This document shows, piece after piece, positions 1 to 8,563 of a stretch of 45,975 bases of DNA. How positions within the stretch are numbered: position 1 is the first letter of the stretch; every line of letters starts with the position of its first letter. The DNA comes from Sandarakinorhabdus cyanobacteriorum (lineage in GTDB: Bacteria; Pseudomonadota; Alphaproteobacteria; Sphingomonadales; Sphingomonadaceae), in NCBI RefSeq assembly GCF_002251755.1, contig NZ_NOXT01000117.1, positions 219 through 46,193 on the forward strand, given 5' to 3'. The translations under genes were made by a program, and so were the position numbers. The notes beneath the pieces are model-generated. The model did not search any database. It saw only the letters and a program-made list of their open reading frames with translations, and was not told the DNA's origin.

Positions 1-44
1 TTGAGACGCCCCTCCGTCGCGCTGCGCGCGCCACCGCCCCCCCC

Positions 45-1637
45 TCAGCGCGAATTCATCCGCCAGCGGGTGATCACCCGCTTCAGCATCTCCTCATCAT
101 CGCCGGTTTTCACCCACAGCTGGCTGAACACCGGATCGTCGCTGGCCGGGCGGCGGTGGGTTTCCAGTTCGTCGAGGCGGACGCGGATCGGGGCGGCGAC
201 GCCTTCGCCGGAGATGATGCATTCGCGGTTGCGCAGCGCCGGGATGGCTTCGATCAGGCTGCGGCCGCCTTCGGGCAGGGCGTTGCGGACGAAATTCTGG
301 TCGCGTTCGTTGTTGAGCCGCAGCGAGACGATGGTGCCGCATTGGGACAGGGCGCCTTCGGCCAGATCGGATGGGCGCTGGGTGACGAGGCCCAGCGACA
401 CGCCATATTTGCGGCCTTCCTTGGCGATGCGTTCCAGCACGTCGCGCACCGGGCTCTGCTTGGAAATGGTGCGCGACGGGATGTAGCGATGGGCTTCCTC
501 GCACACCAGCACCACCGGGCGGCGGCGTTCGGTGCGCGACCAGACGGCGAAATCGAAGACGATGCGGCTGAGCACGGACACCACGGCGTTGACGACGCTG
601 GTGGGCACGCCCGACAGATCGATGACCGAGATCGGGCGGCCTTCGACCGGCAGGCGCAGGATGCGGCCGATGAAATCGGCCATATTGTCGGTGGAATAGC
701 GTCGATCGAACATGAACTGGGTGCGCGGATCGCGCATGATCTGTTCCAGCTTGCCCTTGATGCGCAGATAGTTGGTGGCGTTCTGGCCTTCGGAAATCTT
801 GCCCATCTCGCTGTTCAGCGTGTCCATCAGCACGGCGAGCAGATAGGGGATGGGCGTGTCGGTGGTGATGGTGAGCTGTGGCGCGGCGTGGATGGATTTG
901 GACCGCGCCACCTGGAGGCAGCGGGCGAGGATGTCGCGATCGGTTTCATAGGCGGCGCCCTCGCTGGTGAGCAGCACCTCGCAATGTTCCTCGAAGTTCA
1001 GCAGCCAATAGGGCAGCTCGAGATTGTCGACGTTATAGACCATGCCGGTATCGGCGAAGGCGCGGGCATATTCGCCGTGCGGATCGATCATCACGACATG
1101 GCCTTCCGGCGCCTGTTCGATGATGCGGTGCAGGATCAGCGCGGTGGCGGTGGATTTGCCGGTGCCGGTGGAGCCGACGATGGCGAAATTCTTGGACAGG
1201 AACAGATCATAATAGAGCGCGGCGCGCACCTGGCCGGTGGGATAGACGATGCCGACCTGGATGTGCGGGCGTTCGTCGCCGGAAAACACCCGGGCGGTCT
1301 CAATGCTGTCGGTGGGCAGCGCAGGGTCGCCGGCGCGCGGATAGGTGCCGACACCACGGCGGAAGCTGCCGATGCGGCCATCGGGGCCGATATCGGCCTC
1401 ACCCACCAGATCGACCATGCCGATGCTGATGCCGCCCTGTTGTTCAATGGTGCGCAGCGTGCCGATGACATAGAGGCCCTGGCTTTCCACCTTGATCAGG
1501 CTGCCCAGCATGCCGGTGGAGGCGAGCACGGCATCGGCATCAGATTTCAGGCGGGCGGCGGCGGCTGTGTCGATCGCCAGCTGCATCTGCCCAGCGCTGA
1601 CGGCAACGACCTGGCCGATGATCCGGTCTGAAAACAT
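45..1637 (-). CDS. HerA-type ATP-binding protein (DUF87 family)
   Basis: This 530-residue protein is a FtsK/HerA-superfamily ATPase, a family of ring-shaped DNA translocases; HerA itself works with the NurA nuclease in DNA end processing. A small N-terminal beta-rich domain (about residues 1-100) precedes a Walker A GSTGTGKST (155-163), a Walker B VVLVCEEAH (375-383) and the downstream GLVTQRPSDL polar motif (about 417-426). The ATG at 1637 is chosen over a start 17 codons upstream because GGGAGG lies just before it and the protein then begins with the conserved opening MFSDRIIGQV. No nurA gene is next to it; it is divergent from the lactonase-like gene. The family is secure, but the cellular role (repair or another translocation task) is not shown by the sequence. 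Confidence 0.88.
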   Translation of the reverse strand: MFSDRIIGQVVAVSAGQMQLAIDTAAAARLKSDADAVLASTGMLGSLIKVESQGLYVIGTLRTIEQQGGISIGMVDLVGEADIGPDGRIGSFRRGVGTYPRAGDPALPTDSIETARVFSGDERPHIQVGIVYPTGQVRAALYYDLFLSKNFAIVGSTGTGKSTATALILHRIIEQAPEGHVVMIDPHGEYARAFADTGMVYNVDNLELPYWLLNFEEHCEVLLTSEGAAYETDRDILARCLQVARSKSIHAAPQLTITTDTPIPYLLAVLMDTLNSEMGKISEGQNATNYLRIKGKLEQIMRDPRTQFMFDRRYSTDNMADFIGRILRLPVEGRPISVIDLSGVPTSVVNAVVSVLSRIVFDFAVWSRTERRRPVVLVCEEAHRYIPSRTISKQSPVRDVLERIAKEGRKYGVSLGLVTQRPSDLAEGALSQCGTIVSLRLNNERDQNFVRNALPEGGRSLIEAIPALRNRECIISGEGVAAPIRVRLDELETHRRPASDDPVFSQLWVKTGDDEEMLKRVITRWRMNSR

Positions 1638-1753
1638 GCGCGTGCCTCCCTGGGGCGCAGATTTGGCATGCCGGCCAGCCCTGTTCAATTGCCGTGATTG
1701 CGTGAGGATGCCCGACGCGCCACCATGCGCAAAACATCAGGGGAGAATGCAGC

Positions 1754-2680
1754 ATGACGGGATTTTATCCGCACGAGATCGTGGCCGACGGGCTGGGCTT
1801 TCCGGAAGGACCGGTGGCGATGGCCGATGGCAGCGTGCTGGTGGTGGAAATTCGCCCGGGCCGCATCACCCGCATCCACCCCGATGGCCGCAAGGAGACC
1901 GTTGCCGAGCCGGGTGGCGGGCCCAACGGCATGGCGGTGGGGCCGGATGGTGCGCTTTACGTGTGCAACAACGGCGGCTTTGACTGGTATGAGCAGGACG
2001 GCATCCTGCTGCCGGGCAATGCGGCGAAGGATTATACCACCGGGCGGATCGAACGGATCGATATCGCCACCGGCGCGGTGACACGCCTGTATGACAGTTG
2101 CGATGGCCACAAGCTGTCGGGGCCGAACGACATCGTGTTCGATGCGCATGGCGGCTTTTATTTCACCGATCTGGGCAAGCATTTCGATCACCACACCGAT
2201 GCCGGCGGGCTGTTTTACGCCCTGCCCGATGGGTCGAAGATCACCCGGCTGATCCACGGGCCCGATCTGAACGGGGTGGGGCTGAGCCCGGATGGCAGAT
2301 GCGTTTACGCCGCCTCCACCAGCCGCCGCGTGGTGCTGGCGTTCGAGATTGTGGCGCCGGGCGTTCTGGCACCGGAAGCGCTGCCGGCGGTGCCGGGGCG
2401 GTTTGTGACGACCTGGGCCAACAAGACCTATCTCGATTCGCTCGCCATCGAGGCGAACGGCAATATCGCGCAGGCGACGCTGATCGAGAATGCCGGGGTG
2501 ACCAGCATTGATCCGGTGACGGGCGCGCAGGAGTTTTTCGCCTTCCCGGATCTGCTCACCACCAACATCTGTTTTGGCGGCGATGACATGATGGATGCCT
2601 GGGTGTGCCTGTCCACCACCGGCAAGCTGGCCAAGTGCCGCTGGCCGCGGCCGGGCTTGAAGCTGAATTTCAACGCCTGA
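1754..2680 (+). CDS. SMP-30/gluconolactonase-like beta-propeller hydrolase
   Basis: This 308-residue protein has the SMP-30/gluconolactonase/LRE fold, a six-bladed propeller that hydrolyses sugar or other lactones with a bound divalent metal. The family signatures are present: FPEGPVA near residue 17 (metal-ligand Glu), GPNGMAVGPDGALYV, SGPNDIVFDAHGGFYFTD (ligand Asn) and GLSPDGRCVY (ligand Asp). The start has AGGGGAGAA about eight bases upstream. It has no signal peptide and should be cytoplasmic. Its stop codon overlaps the start of the alpha/beta hydrolase gene (TGATG), so the two are probably translated together and may act on one catabolic route. The substrate is unknown. Confidence 0.85.
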   Translation: MTGFYPHEIVADGLGFPEGPVAMADGSVLVVEIRPGRITRIHPDGRKETVAEPGGGPNGMAVGPDGALYVCNNGGFDWYEQDGILLPGNAAKDYTTGRIERIDIATGAVTRLYDSCDGHKLSGPNDIVFDAHGGFYFTDLGKHFDHHTDAGGLFYALPDGSKITRLIHGPDLNGVGLSPDGRCVYAASTSRRVVLAFEIVAPGVLAPEALPAVPGRFVTTWANKTYLDSLAIEANGNIAQATLIENAGVTSIDPVTGAQEFFAFPDLLTTNICFGGDDMMDAWVCLSTTGKLAKCRWPRPGLKLNFNA

Positions 2681-3564
2681 TGCTGCTGCACGCCAACGGG
2701 TTGGACTTCGCCTGCGATGTCGCGGGTGAGGGGCCCGACGTGGCGCTGTGCCTGCACGGCTTTCCCGAATCGCGCTTTTCCTGGCGGCACCAGTTGCCGG
2801 TGCTGGCCGATGCCGGCTGGCGGGCGGTGGCGCCGGACTTGCGCGGCTATGGCGGGTCGAGCCGGCCGGTGGGGAAGGCGGCCTATCACATCGATCATCT
2901 CGTTGATGATGTGGTGGGCATGTTCGACGCGGCTGGGGCCCGGCGGCGCTTGCTGGTGGCGCATGACTGGGGCGCGGTGATTGCCTGGGTGGTGGCGATG
3001 CGCCGCGCCGTGCCGCTGGATGGCCTGATCATCATGAACGTGCCGCACCCCACGGTGTTTCGCGATCTGATCCGCCATTATTGGCCGCAGCGGTTGAAGA
3101 GCTGGTATGTCGCCTTCTTCCAGATCCCCTGGCTGCCGGAGGTGATGCTGCGCCAGCGCCGGGCGGAGGGTATCGCCAATGCGTTCAAGAACATGGCGGT
3201 GGACAAGAGCGCCTTTCCGCCCGACGTGCTCGACCATTATCGCCAGAACGCCCTGATCCCCGGCGCGCTCACCGCCATGATCAATTACTACCGCGCCAAT
3301 CTGGGCATTCTCGACGAGACGAGTGCGCCCATTGAAGTTCCGACCCTCATGCTGTGGGGGGAGGAGGACACGGCCCTCGATGTGAAGCTGACCGAAGGCT
3401 ATGCTCCGCATGTCCGGGATTTCACGCTGGTGCGCTTTCCGGGCGTCTCGCACTGGGTGCAGCAGGAAGCGCCGGGGCCGGTCAACGCGGCGATGCTGGA
3501 GTGGATGGGGGGCAGGGGCTGGCGGGCTGAGCAGTTGCTGTCATGCTGGCCAGCGCCAGCATGA
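2680..3564 (+). CDS. Alpha/beta hydrolase, epoxide hydrolase-like
   Basis: This 294-residue alpha/beta hydrolase resembles soluble epoxide hydrolases and haloalkane dehalogenases. HGFPE (26-30) forms the oxyanion loop, and the nucleophile elbow reads VAHDWGA with Asp96 rather than Ser, which points to an ester-intermediate mechanism. Asp230 (WGEED) and His258 (GVSHW) complete the triad, and cap-domain tyrosines (YVAFF near 143, NYYRAN near 203) could activate an epoxide. The start at 2680 overlaps the upstream stop as TGATG; a longer reading would only extend into the lactonase gene. The gene ends inside a perfect inverted repeat facing polA. Epoxide hydrolase is the likeliest activity; the substrate is unknown. 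Confidence 0.85.
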   Translation: MLLHANGLDFACDVAGEGPDVALCLHGFPESRFSWRHQLPVLADAGWRAVAPDLRGYGGSSRPVGKAAYHIDHLVDDVVGMFDAAGARRRLLVAHDWGAVIAWVVAMRRAVPLDGLIIMNVPHPTVFRDLIRHYWPQRLKSWYVAFFQIPWLPEVMLRQRRAEGIANAFKNMAVDKSAFPPDVLDHYRQNALIPGALTAMINYYRANLGILDETSAPIEVPTLMLWGEEDTALDVKLTEGYAPHVRDFTLVRFPGVSHWVQQEAPGPVNAAMLEWMGGRGWRAEQLLSCWPAPA

Positions 3565-3565
3565 C
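3540..3565. terminator. Perfect 11-bp inverted repeat between convergent genes
   Basis: Arms at 3540-3550 and 3555-3565 are exact reverse complements around the 4-base loop CAGC. The structure covers the last codons and stop of the hydrolase gene and lies 13 bases from the polA stop on the other strand. It has no T-run on either side, so it is a REP-like hairpin or a weak bidirectional terminator rather than a classical intrinsic one. Confidence 0.5.
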
Positions 3566-3577
3566 CCGAATTGCTGG

Positions 3578-6334
3578 TCAGTGCGCATCCCCCCACGACA
3601 CGCCCTGGCCAATCTCCACCCCCAGCGGCACGGAGAGGTCCACCAGCGGGCGGTGGGCGTTCTCCATCACGGCGCGGATCACCGGTTTGGCCGCTTCCGC
3701 CTCCGCCTCCGGCACTTCGAACACGAGTTCGTCGTGCACCTGCAGCAGCATCTTCGTGCCCGACAGGCCGGCGGCGGCGAGCGCTGCTGGCATCTGCACC
3801 ATGGCGCGCTTGATGATGTCGGCCGCGGTGCCCTGCACGCGGGCGTTGACGACGGCGCGTTCGGCAAAGGCGCGCTCGCCCTGGTTTTTGGACGTGATCA
3901 GCGGCGCATGGCACTTGCGGCCAAACAGGGTCGTCACGAAACCGGCATCCTTCGCGAAGGCGATGGTTTCGGCCATATAGTTGCGGATGCCGGGGAAGCG
4001 GCTGAAATAAAGCTCGATATAACGGGCGGCCTCGCCGCGATCGATGCCGAGGCGCTGGGCCAGGCCGAAGGCGGAAATGCCGTAGATGATGGAGAAGTTG
4101 ATCGTCTTGGCGCGGGCGCGGGTGTCACGGTCGACATGGCCGAACACCTCGCGGGCGGTGAGCGCGTGGACATCCTCGCCCGCGGCATAGACCGCCTTCA
4201 GTTCCGGCACATCGGCGATATGGGCGACCAGCCGCAGTTCGATCTGGTTATAGTCGGCCGCCATGATCACATTGCCCGGCGCCGCCACGAAGGCATGGCG
4301 GATGCGGCGGCCCAGTTCGGTGCGGATCGGGATATTCTGCAGATTGGGGTCGTTGCTGCTCAATCGCCCGGTCGACGTGGCAGCCAAATGGAAGTTGGTG
4401 TGGACCCGGTCGGTCTGCGGGTTGATCTGCGCCTGCAGCGCATCGGTGTAGGTGGATTTCAGCTTTGAATGCTGCCGCCAGTCGAGCACGCGCTGGGCAA
4501 TCGGCGCGCCCTCTTCCGCCAGCCGTTCCAGTTCGCTGGCGTCGGTCGTCCAGGCCCCGGTCTTGCCCTTCTTGCCGCCCTTGTAGCCGAGCTTGTCGAA
4601 CAGGATTTCGCCCAGCTGCTTGGGGCTGCCGATGGTGAACGGCCCGCCGGCCAGTTCATGGATCTCGCCCTCCAGCCGGTTGATCTCGGCCTCATAGAGG
4701 GCAGACAGGCGGGCCAGTTCGCTGCGGTCCACCTTGATGCCGGCCATTTCCATCCGCGCGATCACCGGCAGCAGCGGCCGGTCCACGGTCTCGTGGATTT
4801 GGGTCACCTGCTCCTTCCACAGCCGGCGGCGGAAGCCCTGCCACAGCCGCAGCGTCACATCGGCATCCTCGGCGGCATAGTCGGTGGCCTTGCGCAAATC
4901 GACCTCGGCAAAGCTTTTCAGCCCCTTGGCCACATCCTTGTAGGCAATCGGCGTGTGGCCGAGGTGGCGGGACGACAGATCATCCATGCCATGGTTCCAG
5001 CGCCCGGCATCGAGCGCATAGCTCAACAGCATCGTGTCGTCATAGGGCGCCAGCACCGGCACACCGTGGCGCCTGAGCACGATCAGATCATATTTGAGAT
5101 TGTGGCCGATCTTGAGCAGCGACGGATCGGCGAGCAGCGGGTTCAACCGCGCAATCACGTCTGCCATCGCCAGCTGCGGCGGACGCTCGGCAAACATGCC
5201 GTCGCCGGTGCCGTGGGCCACCGGGATGTAACAGGCCTTGCCCGGCGCATAGGCCAGGCTGATGCCGACGAGATCGGCGCGCATCTGATCGGTGCTGGTG
5301 GTTTCGGTGTCGATGGCAAAGGCACCCGTGCCCGCGCATTGCGCCAGCCACCAGTCCAGCCGGTCCATGCTGGTCACGCATTCATAATCGGCGTGGGTGA
5401 AGGCCACATCATCATCCGGCACCGCGGCAGTCGACGGCCGGTGCGTGTCGGGCGCCGGGCCGCTGGACCCGGTGCTGCCCAGCTTGGCCAGCATGGCGCG
5501 AAAGCCGTGCTTTTTCAGGAAGGCGGCCAGTGGCTCGTGCGGCGGCTCCTTCAGGGTCAGTTCGTCCAATGGGGCGGGCAGCGGCAGGTCATCCTTCAAC
5601 CGCACCAGCTCGCGGCTCAGGCGCGCCATCTCCACCGATGCGGCGAGCGTTTCCTTCAGCTTGGGCTTCTTGATTGCCTCGATATTGGCGATCACGCCTT
5701 CGACGCTGCCATAATCGCGGATCAGATCGGCGGCGGTCTTCGGCCCCACGCCCTTCACGCCGGGGATATTGTCGGCGGTGTCGCCCATCAGGGCCAGCAC
5801 CTCGCCCACCTGTTCGGGCGGCACGCCGAACTTCTCGATCACCTCGGCGCGGTCGATCACCTGGTTCTTCATCGTGTCGAGCAGGTTGATGCCGGGGGCC
5901 ACCAGCTGCATCAGATCCTTGTCCGATGAAACGATGGTGACATTCATGCCGGCGGCGCGGGCGGCCAGGGCATAGCTGGCGATGATGTCGTCCGCCTCCA
6001 CGCCCTTCTGCTCGAAACAGGGCACCGAAAAGGCGCGCACCGCATCACGGATCAGCGGGAATTGCGGGATCAGATCTTCCGGCGCCGGCGGGCGGTTGGC
6101 CTTGTACTGATCGTACATGTCATTGCGGAAGGTGTGGCTGCCGGCATCGAGCACGACGGCCAGATGGGTCGGGGCTTCGGCCTTGTTGAGTTCGGCGATC
6201 AGCTTCCACAGCATGGCGGTGAAGCCATAGACGGCGCCGACCGGCGTGCCGTTGGGATCGGTCAACGGCGGCAGCCGGTGATAGGCGCGGAAGATGAAGC
6301 TGCTGCCGTCGACGAGGTAGAGATGCTGGGCCAT
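3578..6334 (-). CDS. polA: DNA polymerase I
   Basis: This 918-residue protein is a full-length DNA polymerase I, which removes RNA primers and fills gaps in lagging-strand synthesis and excision repair. The N-terminal 5' nuclease spans about residues 1-290. The 3'-5' exonuclease has DTETTS (Asp342, Glu344), HNLKYD (Asp416) and DYAAEDAD near 485-492, so proofreading residues are intact. The polymerase has motif [11 protein letters not shown] (Asp694, with Asn for the usual Ser), motif [13 protein letters not shown] (741-752) and motif [10 protein letters not shown] (Asp868). The ATG at 6334 gives [13 protein letters not shown], the normal family opening, so the 51 upstream codons are left out. 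It is divergent from leuD with 79 bases between starts. Confidence 0.98.
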   Translation of the reverse strand: MAQHLYLVDGSSFIFRAYHRLPPLTDPNGTPVGAVYGFTAMLWKLIAELNKAEAPTHLAVVLDAGSHTFRNDMYDQYKANRPPAPEDLIPQFPLIRDAVRAFSVPCFEQKGVEADDIIASYALAARAAGMNVTIVSSDKDLMQLVAPGINLLDTMKNQVIDRAEVIEKFGVPPEQVGEVLALMGDTADNIPGVKGVGPKTAADLIRDYGSVEGVIANIEAIKKPKLKETLAASVEMARLSRELVRLKDDLPLPAPLDELTLKEPPHEPLAAFLKKHGFRAMLAKLGSTGSSGPAPDTHRPSTAAVPDDDVAFTHADYECVTSMDRLDWWLAQCAGTGAFAIDTETTSTDQMRADLVGISLAYAPGKACYIPVAHGTGDGMFAERPPQLAMADVIARLNPLLADPSLLKIGHNLKYDLIVLRRHGVPVLAPYDDTMLLSYALDAGRWNHGMDDLSSRHLGHTPIAYKDVAKGLKSFAEVDLRKATDYAAEDADVTLRLWQGFRRRLWKEQVTQIHETVDRPLLPVIARMEMAGIKVDRSELARLSALYEAEINRLEGEIHELAGGPFTIGSPKQLGEILFDKLGYKGGKKGKTGAWTTDASELERLAEEGAPIAQRVLDWRQHSKLKSTYTDALQAQINPQTDRVHTNFHLAATSTGRLSSNDPNLQNIPIRTELGRRIRHAFVAAPGNVIMAADYNQIELRLVAHIADVPELKAVYAAGEDVHALTAREVFGHVDRDTRARAKTINFSIIYGISAFGLAQRLGIDRGEAARYIELYFSRFPGIRNYMAETIAFAKDAGFVTTLFGRKCHAPLITSKNQGERAFAERAVVNARVQGTAADIIKRAMVQMPAALAAAGLSGTKMLLQVHDELVFEVPEAEAEAAKPVIRAVMENAHRPLVDLSVPLGVEIGQGVSWGDAH

Positions 6335-6413
6335 GGGTTCTTTTAGGCTCGTCTGCCGCGACGTGAAAGCGGGCATTGCCTCGGGGGCGCTGGCCATGCA
6401 AAGGCGTTTCGTC

Positions 6414-7004
6414 ATGCAAGCCTTCACCACCCTGTCCGGCCAGGCGATTCCGTTTGGCGCTGCCAACATCGACACCGATGTGATCATTCCGGCGCGTTAT
6501 CTGAAAACCATCACCCGCGCCGGGCTGGGCAAGGGTGCCTTTGCGGCGCTGCGTGAAAATCCGGACAATGTGTTCGACCAGAACGCCGGCGCGCCGATCC
6601 TGATCGCCGGGCACAATTTCGGCTGCGGTTCCAGCCGCGAACATGCGCCCTGGGCGCTGGCCGATCTGGGCATCCGCGTGGTGATCTCGCCGGGCTTTGC
6701 CGATATCTTTGCCGGCAACGCCTTCAAGAACGGGCTGTTGCTGGTGACCCTGCCGCAGGCGGCGGTGGACCGGCTGCTGGAGGTGGCGCGCGAAGGCCAG
6801 CCGATCACCATCGATCTGGAAAACCAGGTGGTGACGACGCCGTTTCAGGACCGGTTCGAATTCCCGATGGACCCGTTCCGCAAGCATTGCCTGGTGAACG
6901 GGCTGGACGAGATCGGCCTGACGATGGGCATGGGCGACGCGATTGCCGCCCACGAAGCCCGGCTGGCGGCCGAGCAGCCGTGGATCGCCGGCGCGGCCGG
7001 CTGA
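6414..7004 (+). CDS. leuD: 3-isopropylmalate dehydratase small subunit
   Basis: This 196-residue protein is the small (swivel) subunit of isopropylmalate isomerase, which with the iron-sulphur subunit LeuC converts 2- to 3-isopropylmalate in leucine synthesis. Diagnostic segments are [13 protein letters not shown] near the N-terminus and [17 protein letters not shown], the substrate-specificity loop region. The start MQAFTTLSG aligns with the usual family N-terminus; ATG codons farther upstream add unrelated residues. No leuC or leuB is next to it, so the leucine genes are split in this genome. An inverted repeat follows 26 bases after the stop. Confidence 0.96.
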   Translation: MQAFTTLSGQAIPFGAANIDTDVIIPARYLKTITRAGLGKGAFAALRENPDNVFDQNAGAPILIAGHNFGCGSSREHAPWALADLGIRVVISPGFADIFAGNAFKNGLLLVTLPQAAVDRLLEVAREGQPITIDLENQVVTTPFQDRFEFPMDPFRKHCLVNGLDEIGLTMGMGDAIAAHEARLAAEQPWIAGAAG

Positions 7005-7030
7005 TCACTGCCGCAGCCTTGCCAGCCCCG

Positions 7031-7094
7031 CTCATGCCGAGCTTGTCGAGGCACCGACCAAGCGCGGTGCGTGCCTCGACAAGCTCGACATGAG
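7031..7094. repeat. Long inverted repeat (REP-like) between leuD and a CNNM-type gene
   Basis: Arms of 24 bases (7031-7054 and 7071-7094) are reverse complements with one mismatch, around a 16-base centre. The core of one arm, GCTTGTCGAGGCAC, resembles short palindromic elements that I recall scattered between genes in sphingomonad chromosomes. It lies between two convergent genes and can fold identically in either transcript, so it may end both. No poly-T tail follows. Confidence 0.65.
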
Positions 7095-7158
7095 CGGATT
7101 TGGGCTGTTGCGCGAATGAATTCGGGTCTGGTGCGAAGCAGCTCGCGCCACCCCAGCC

Positions 7159-8478
7159 TTACGGCAGGATCGTCGGCCCGTCGCTGCGGCGGCTGGCGAG
7201 CAGCTTGTCGATCTTGCGGCCGTCCATGTCGATGATCTCGAACTGCCAGTCGCCCAGGGCGAAACGCTCGCCCGTCACCGGCAGATGCTGCAGCTGTTCC
7301 AGCGCCAGGCCAGCCACCGTGTCATAATCGCCGGTGTCGGGCAGGGTCAGGCCCAGCCGGTCGGCCAGTTCATCCGCCGGCAGGCTGCCCGAAATCAGCC
7401 AGCTGCCATCATCGCGCTCCACGGCGGGCGGATCATTGGCATCATCGACATCGCTGCGGAACACGCCGGCAATGGCGGCGAGCAGATCGGATGGCGTGAC
7501 GATGCCTTCGAAATGGCCATATTCATCATGCACCAGCGCCATCGGGATATCGGCATCGCGCAGCGCGGTGAGGGCATCGACGGCATCCAGCACATCGGGC
7601 AGCACCGGAGCGGGGCGGGCCAGCGCCGCCAGATCAAGCGGCCGGCCTTCGATCAGGGCCTGCACCACATCGCGGGCCTGCAGCACGCCGATGATCTCGT
7701 CCACACCGCCGCGCGCCACCAGCAGCCGGCTGTGCGGGGTGGTGGCCAGCTGGGCGCGCACATCGGCATCGGTCGCGTCGGCATCGATCCAGTCAATCTC
7801 GCCGCGTGGGGTCATCACGCCGCGCACCCGCCGATCGGCCAGGCGCATGATGCCCGATATCATCTGGCTTTCCTCGGCCTCGATCACCCCGGCGCTGGTG
7901 GCATCGGCGACCACGGAACGCAGTTCTTCCTCCGTCACCGATTGATCGGCATCGCGGCTCTGGCCCAGCAGGCGGAACACCGCCCGGCTGCTGTGATCGA
8001 GCAGCCAGACAAAGGGTGTCGTGGCCCTCGCAAACATCGCCATGATCGGGGCGACGCGCGCCGCGATGGCTTCCGGGCTGCGCAGCGCGAACTGTTTGGG
8101 CACCAGCTCGCCGACGATCAGCGAGAGATAGGTGGCGATGACGATGACAACGGCAAAGCCCAGTTCCTCGGCGGCATCAGCGGGCAGGCCGAACAGCGCC
8201 GCCAGCCGGTCACCCACCGGCAGCGCCAGCGTCGCGCCGGAATAGGCGCCGTTGATGATGCCGACCAGCGTGATGCCGATCTGGACGCCCGACAGGAATT
8301 TGCCCGGATCCTCGGCCAGCGCCAGCGCCGCCTTCGCCCCGCTTGATCCCCGGTCGGCAAGGCCGCGCAGGCGTGGCCGGCGTGCGGACACGATGGCCAG
8401 TTCCGACATGGCGAAAAAGCCGTTGAGCAGGATCAGGCCGGCGATGATGCCGGCATCCAGCCAGGGAAAGGGGGCCAT
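7159..8478 (-). CDS. CNNM/CorC-type membrane protein with CBS pair (hemolysin family)
   Basis: This 439-residue protein has the order DUF21 membrane domain, paired CBS domains, CorC/HlyC transporter-associated domain. The first 180 residues hold several hydrophobic helices (ILLNGFFAMSELAIVSARR, FLSGVQIGITLVGIINGAYS, FAVVIVIATYLSLIVGELVP). The CBS region begins near VMTPRGEIDWIDA at about residue 220 and includes ALVHDEYGHFEGIVTPSDLL; the C-terminal domain contains SLPADELADRLGL. Such proteins are inner-membrane Mg2+ or Co2+ exporters or their regulators; the name hemolysin is historical. The gene stands 85 bases downstream of pheT on the same strand and could be read through from it. Confidence 0.92.
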   Translation of the reverse strand: MAPFPWLDAGIIAGLILLNGFFAMSELAIVSARRPRLRGLADRGSSGAKAALALAEDPGKFLSGVQIGITLVGIINGAYSGATLALPVGDRLAALFGLPADAAEELGFAVVIVIATYLSLIVGELVPKQFALRSPEAIAARVAPIMAMFARATTPFVWLLDHSSRAVFRLLGQSRDADQSVTEEELRSVVADATSAGVIEAEESQMISGIMRLADRRVRGVMTPRGEIDWIDADATDADVRAQLATTPHSRLLVARGGVDEIIGVLQARDVVQALIEGRPLDLAALARPAPVLPDVLDAVDALTALRDADIPMALVHDEYGHFEGIVTPSDLLAAIAGVFRSDVDDANDPPAVERDDGSWLISGSLPADELADRLGLTLPDTGDYDTVAGLALEQLQHLPVTGERFALGDWQFEIIDMDGRKIDKLLASRRSDGPTILP

Positions 8479-8563
8479 TGGCTCCGGGACAGGCTATGCG
8501 GGGCCAGGGTGCCCGCTCCCCTCCCCCATAGGGCATTGCGCCCCATGAGGGAAAGGGGGCGCG

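Noticed and set aside
156-1631. A 491-codon plus-strand frame opposite the HerA-type gene
   Set aside because: It is a shadow frame; the minus strand carries intact Walker motifs.
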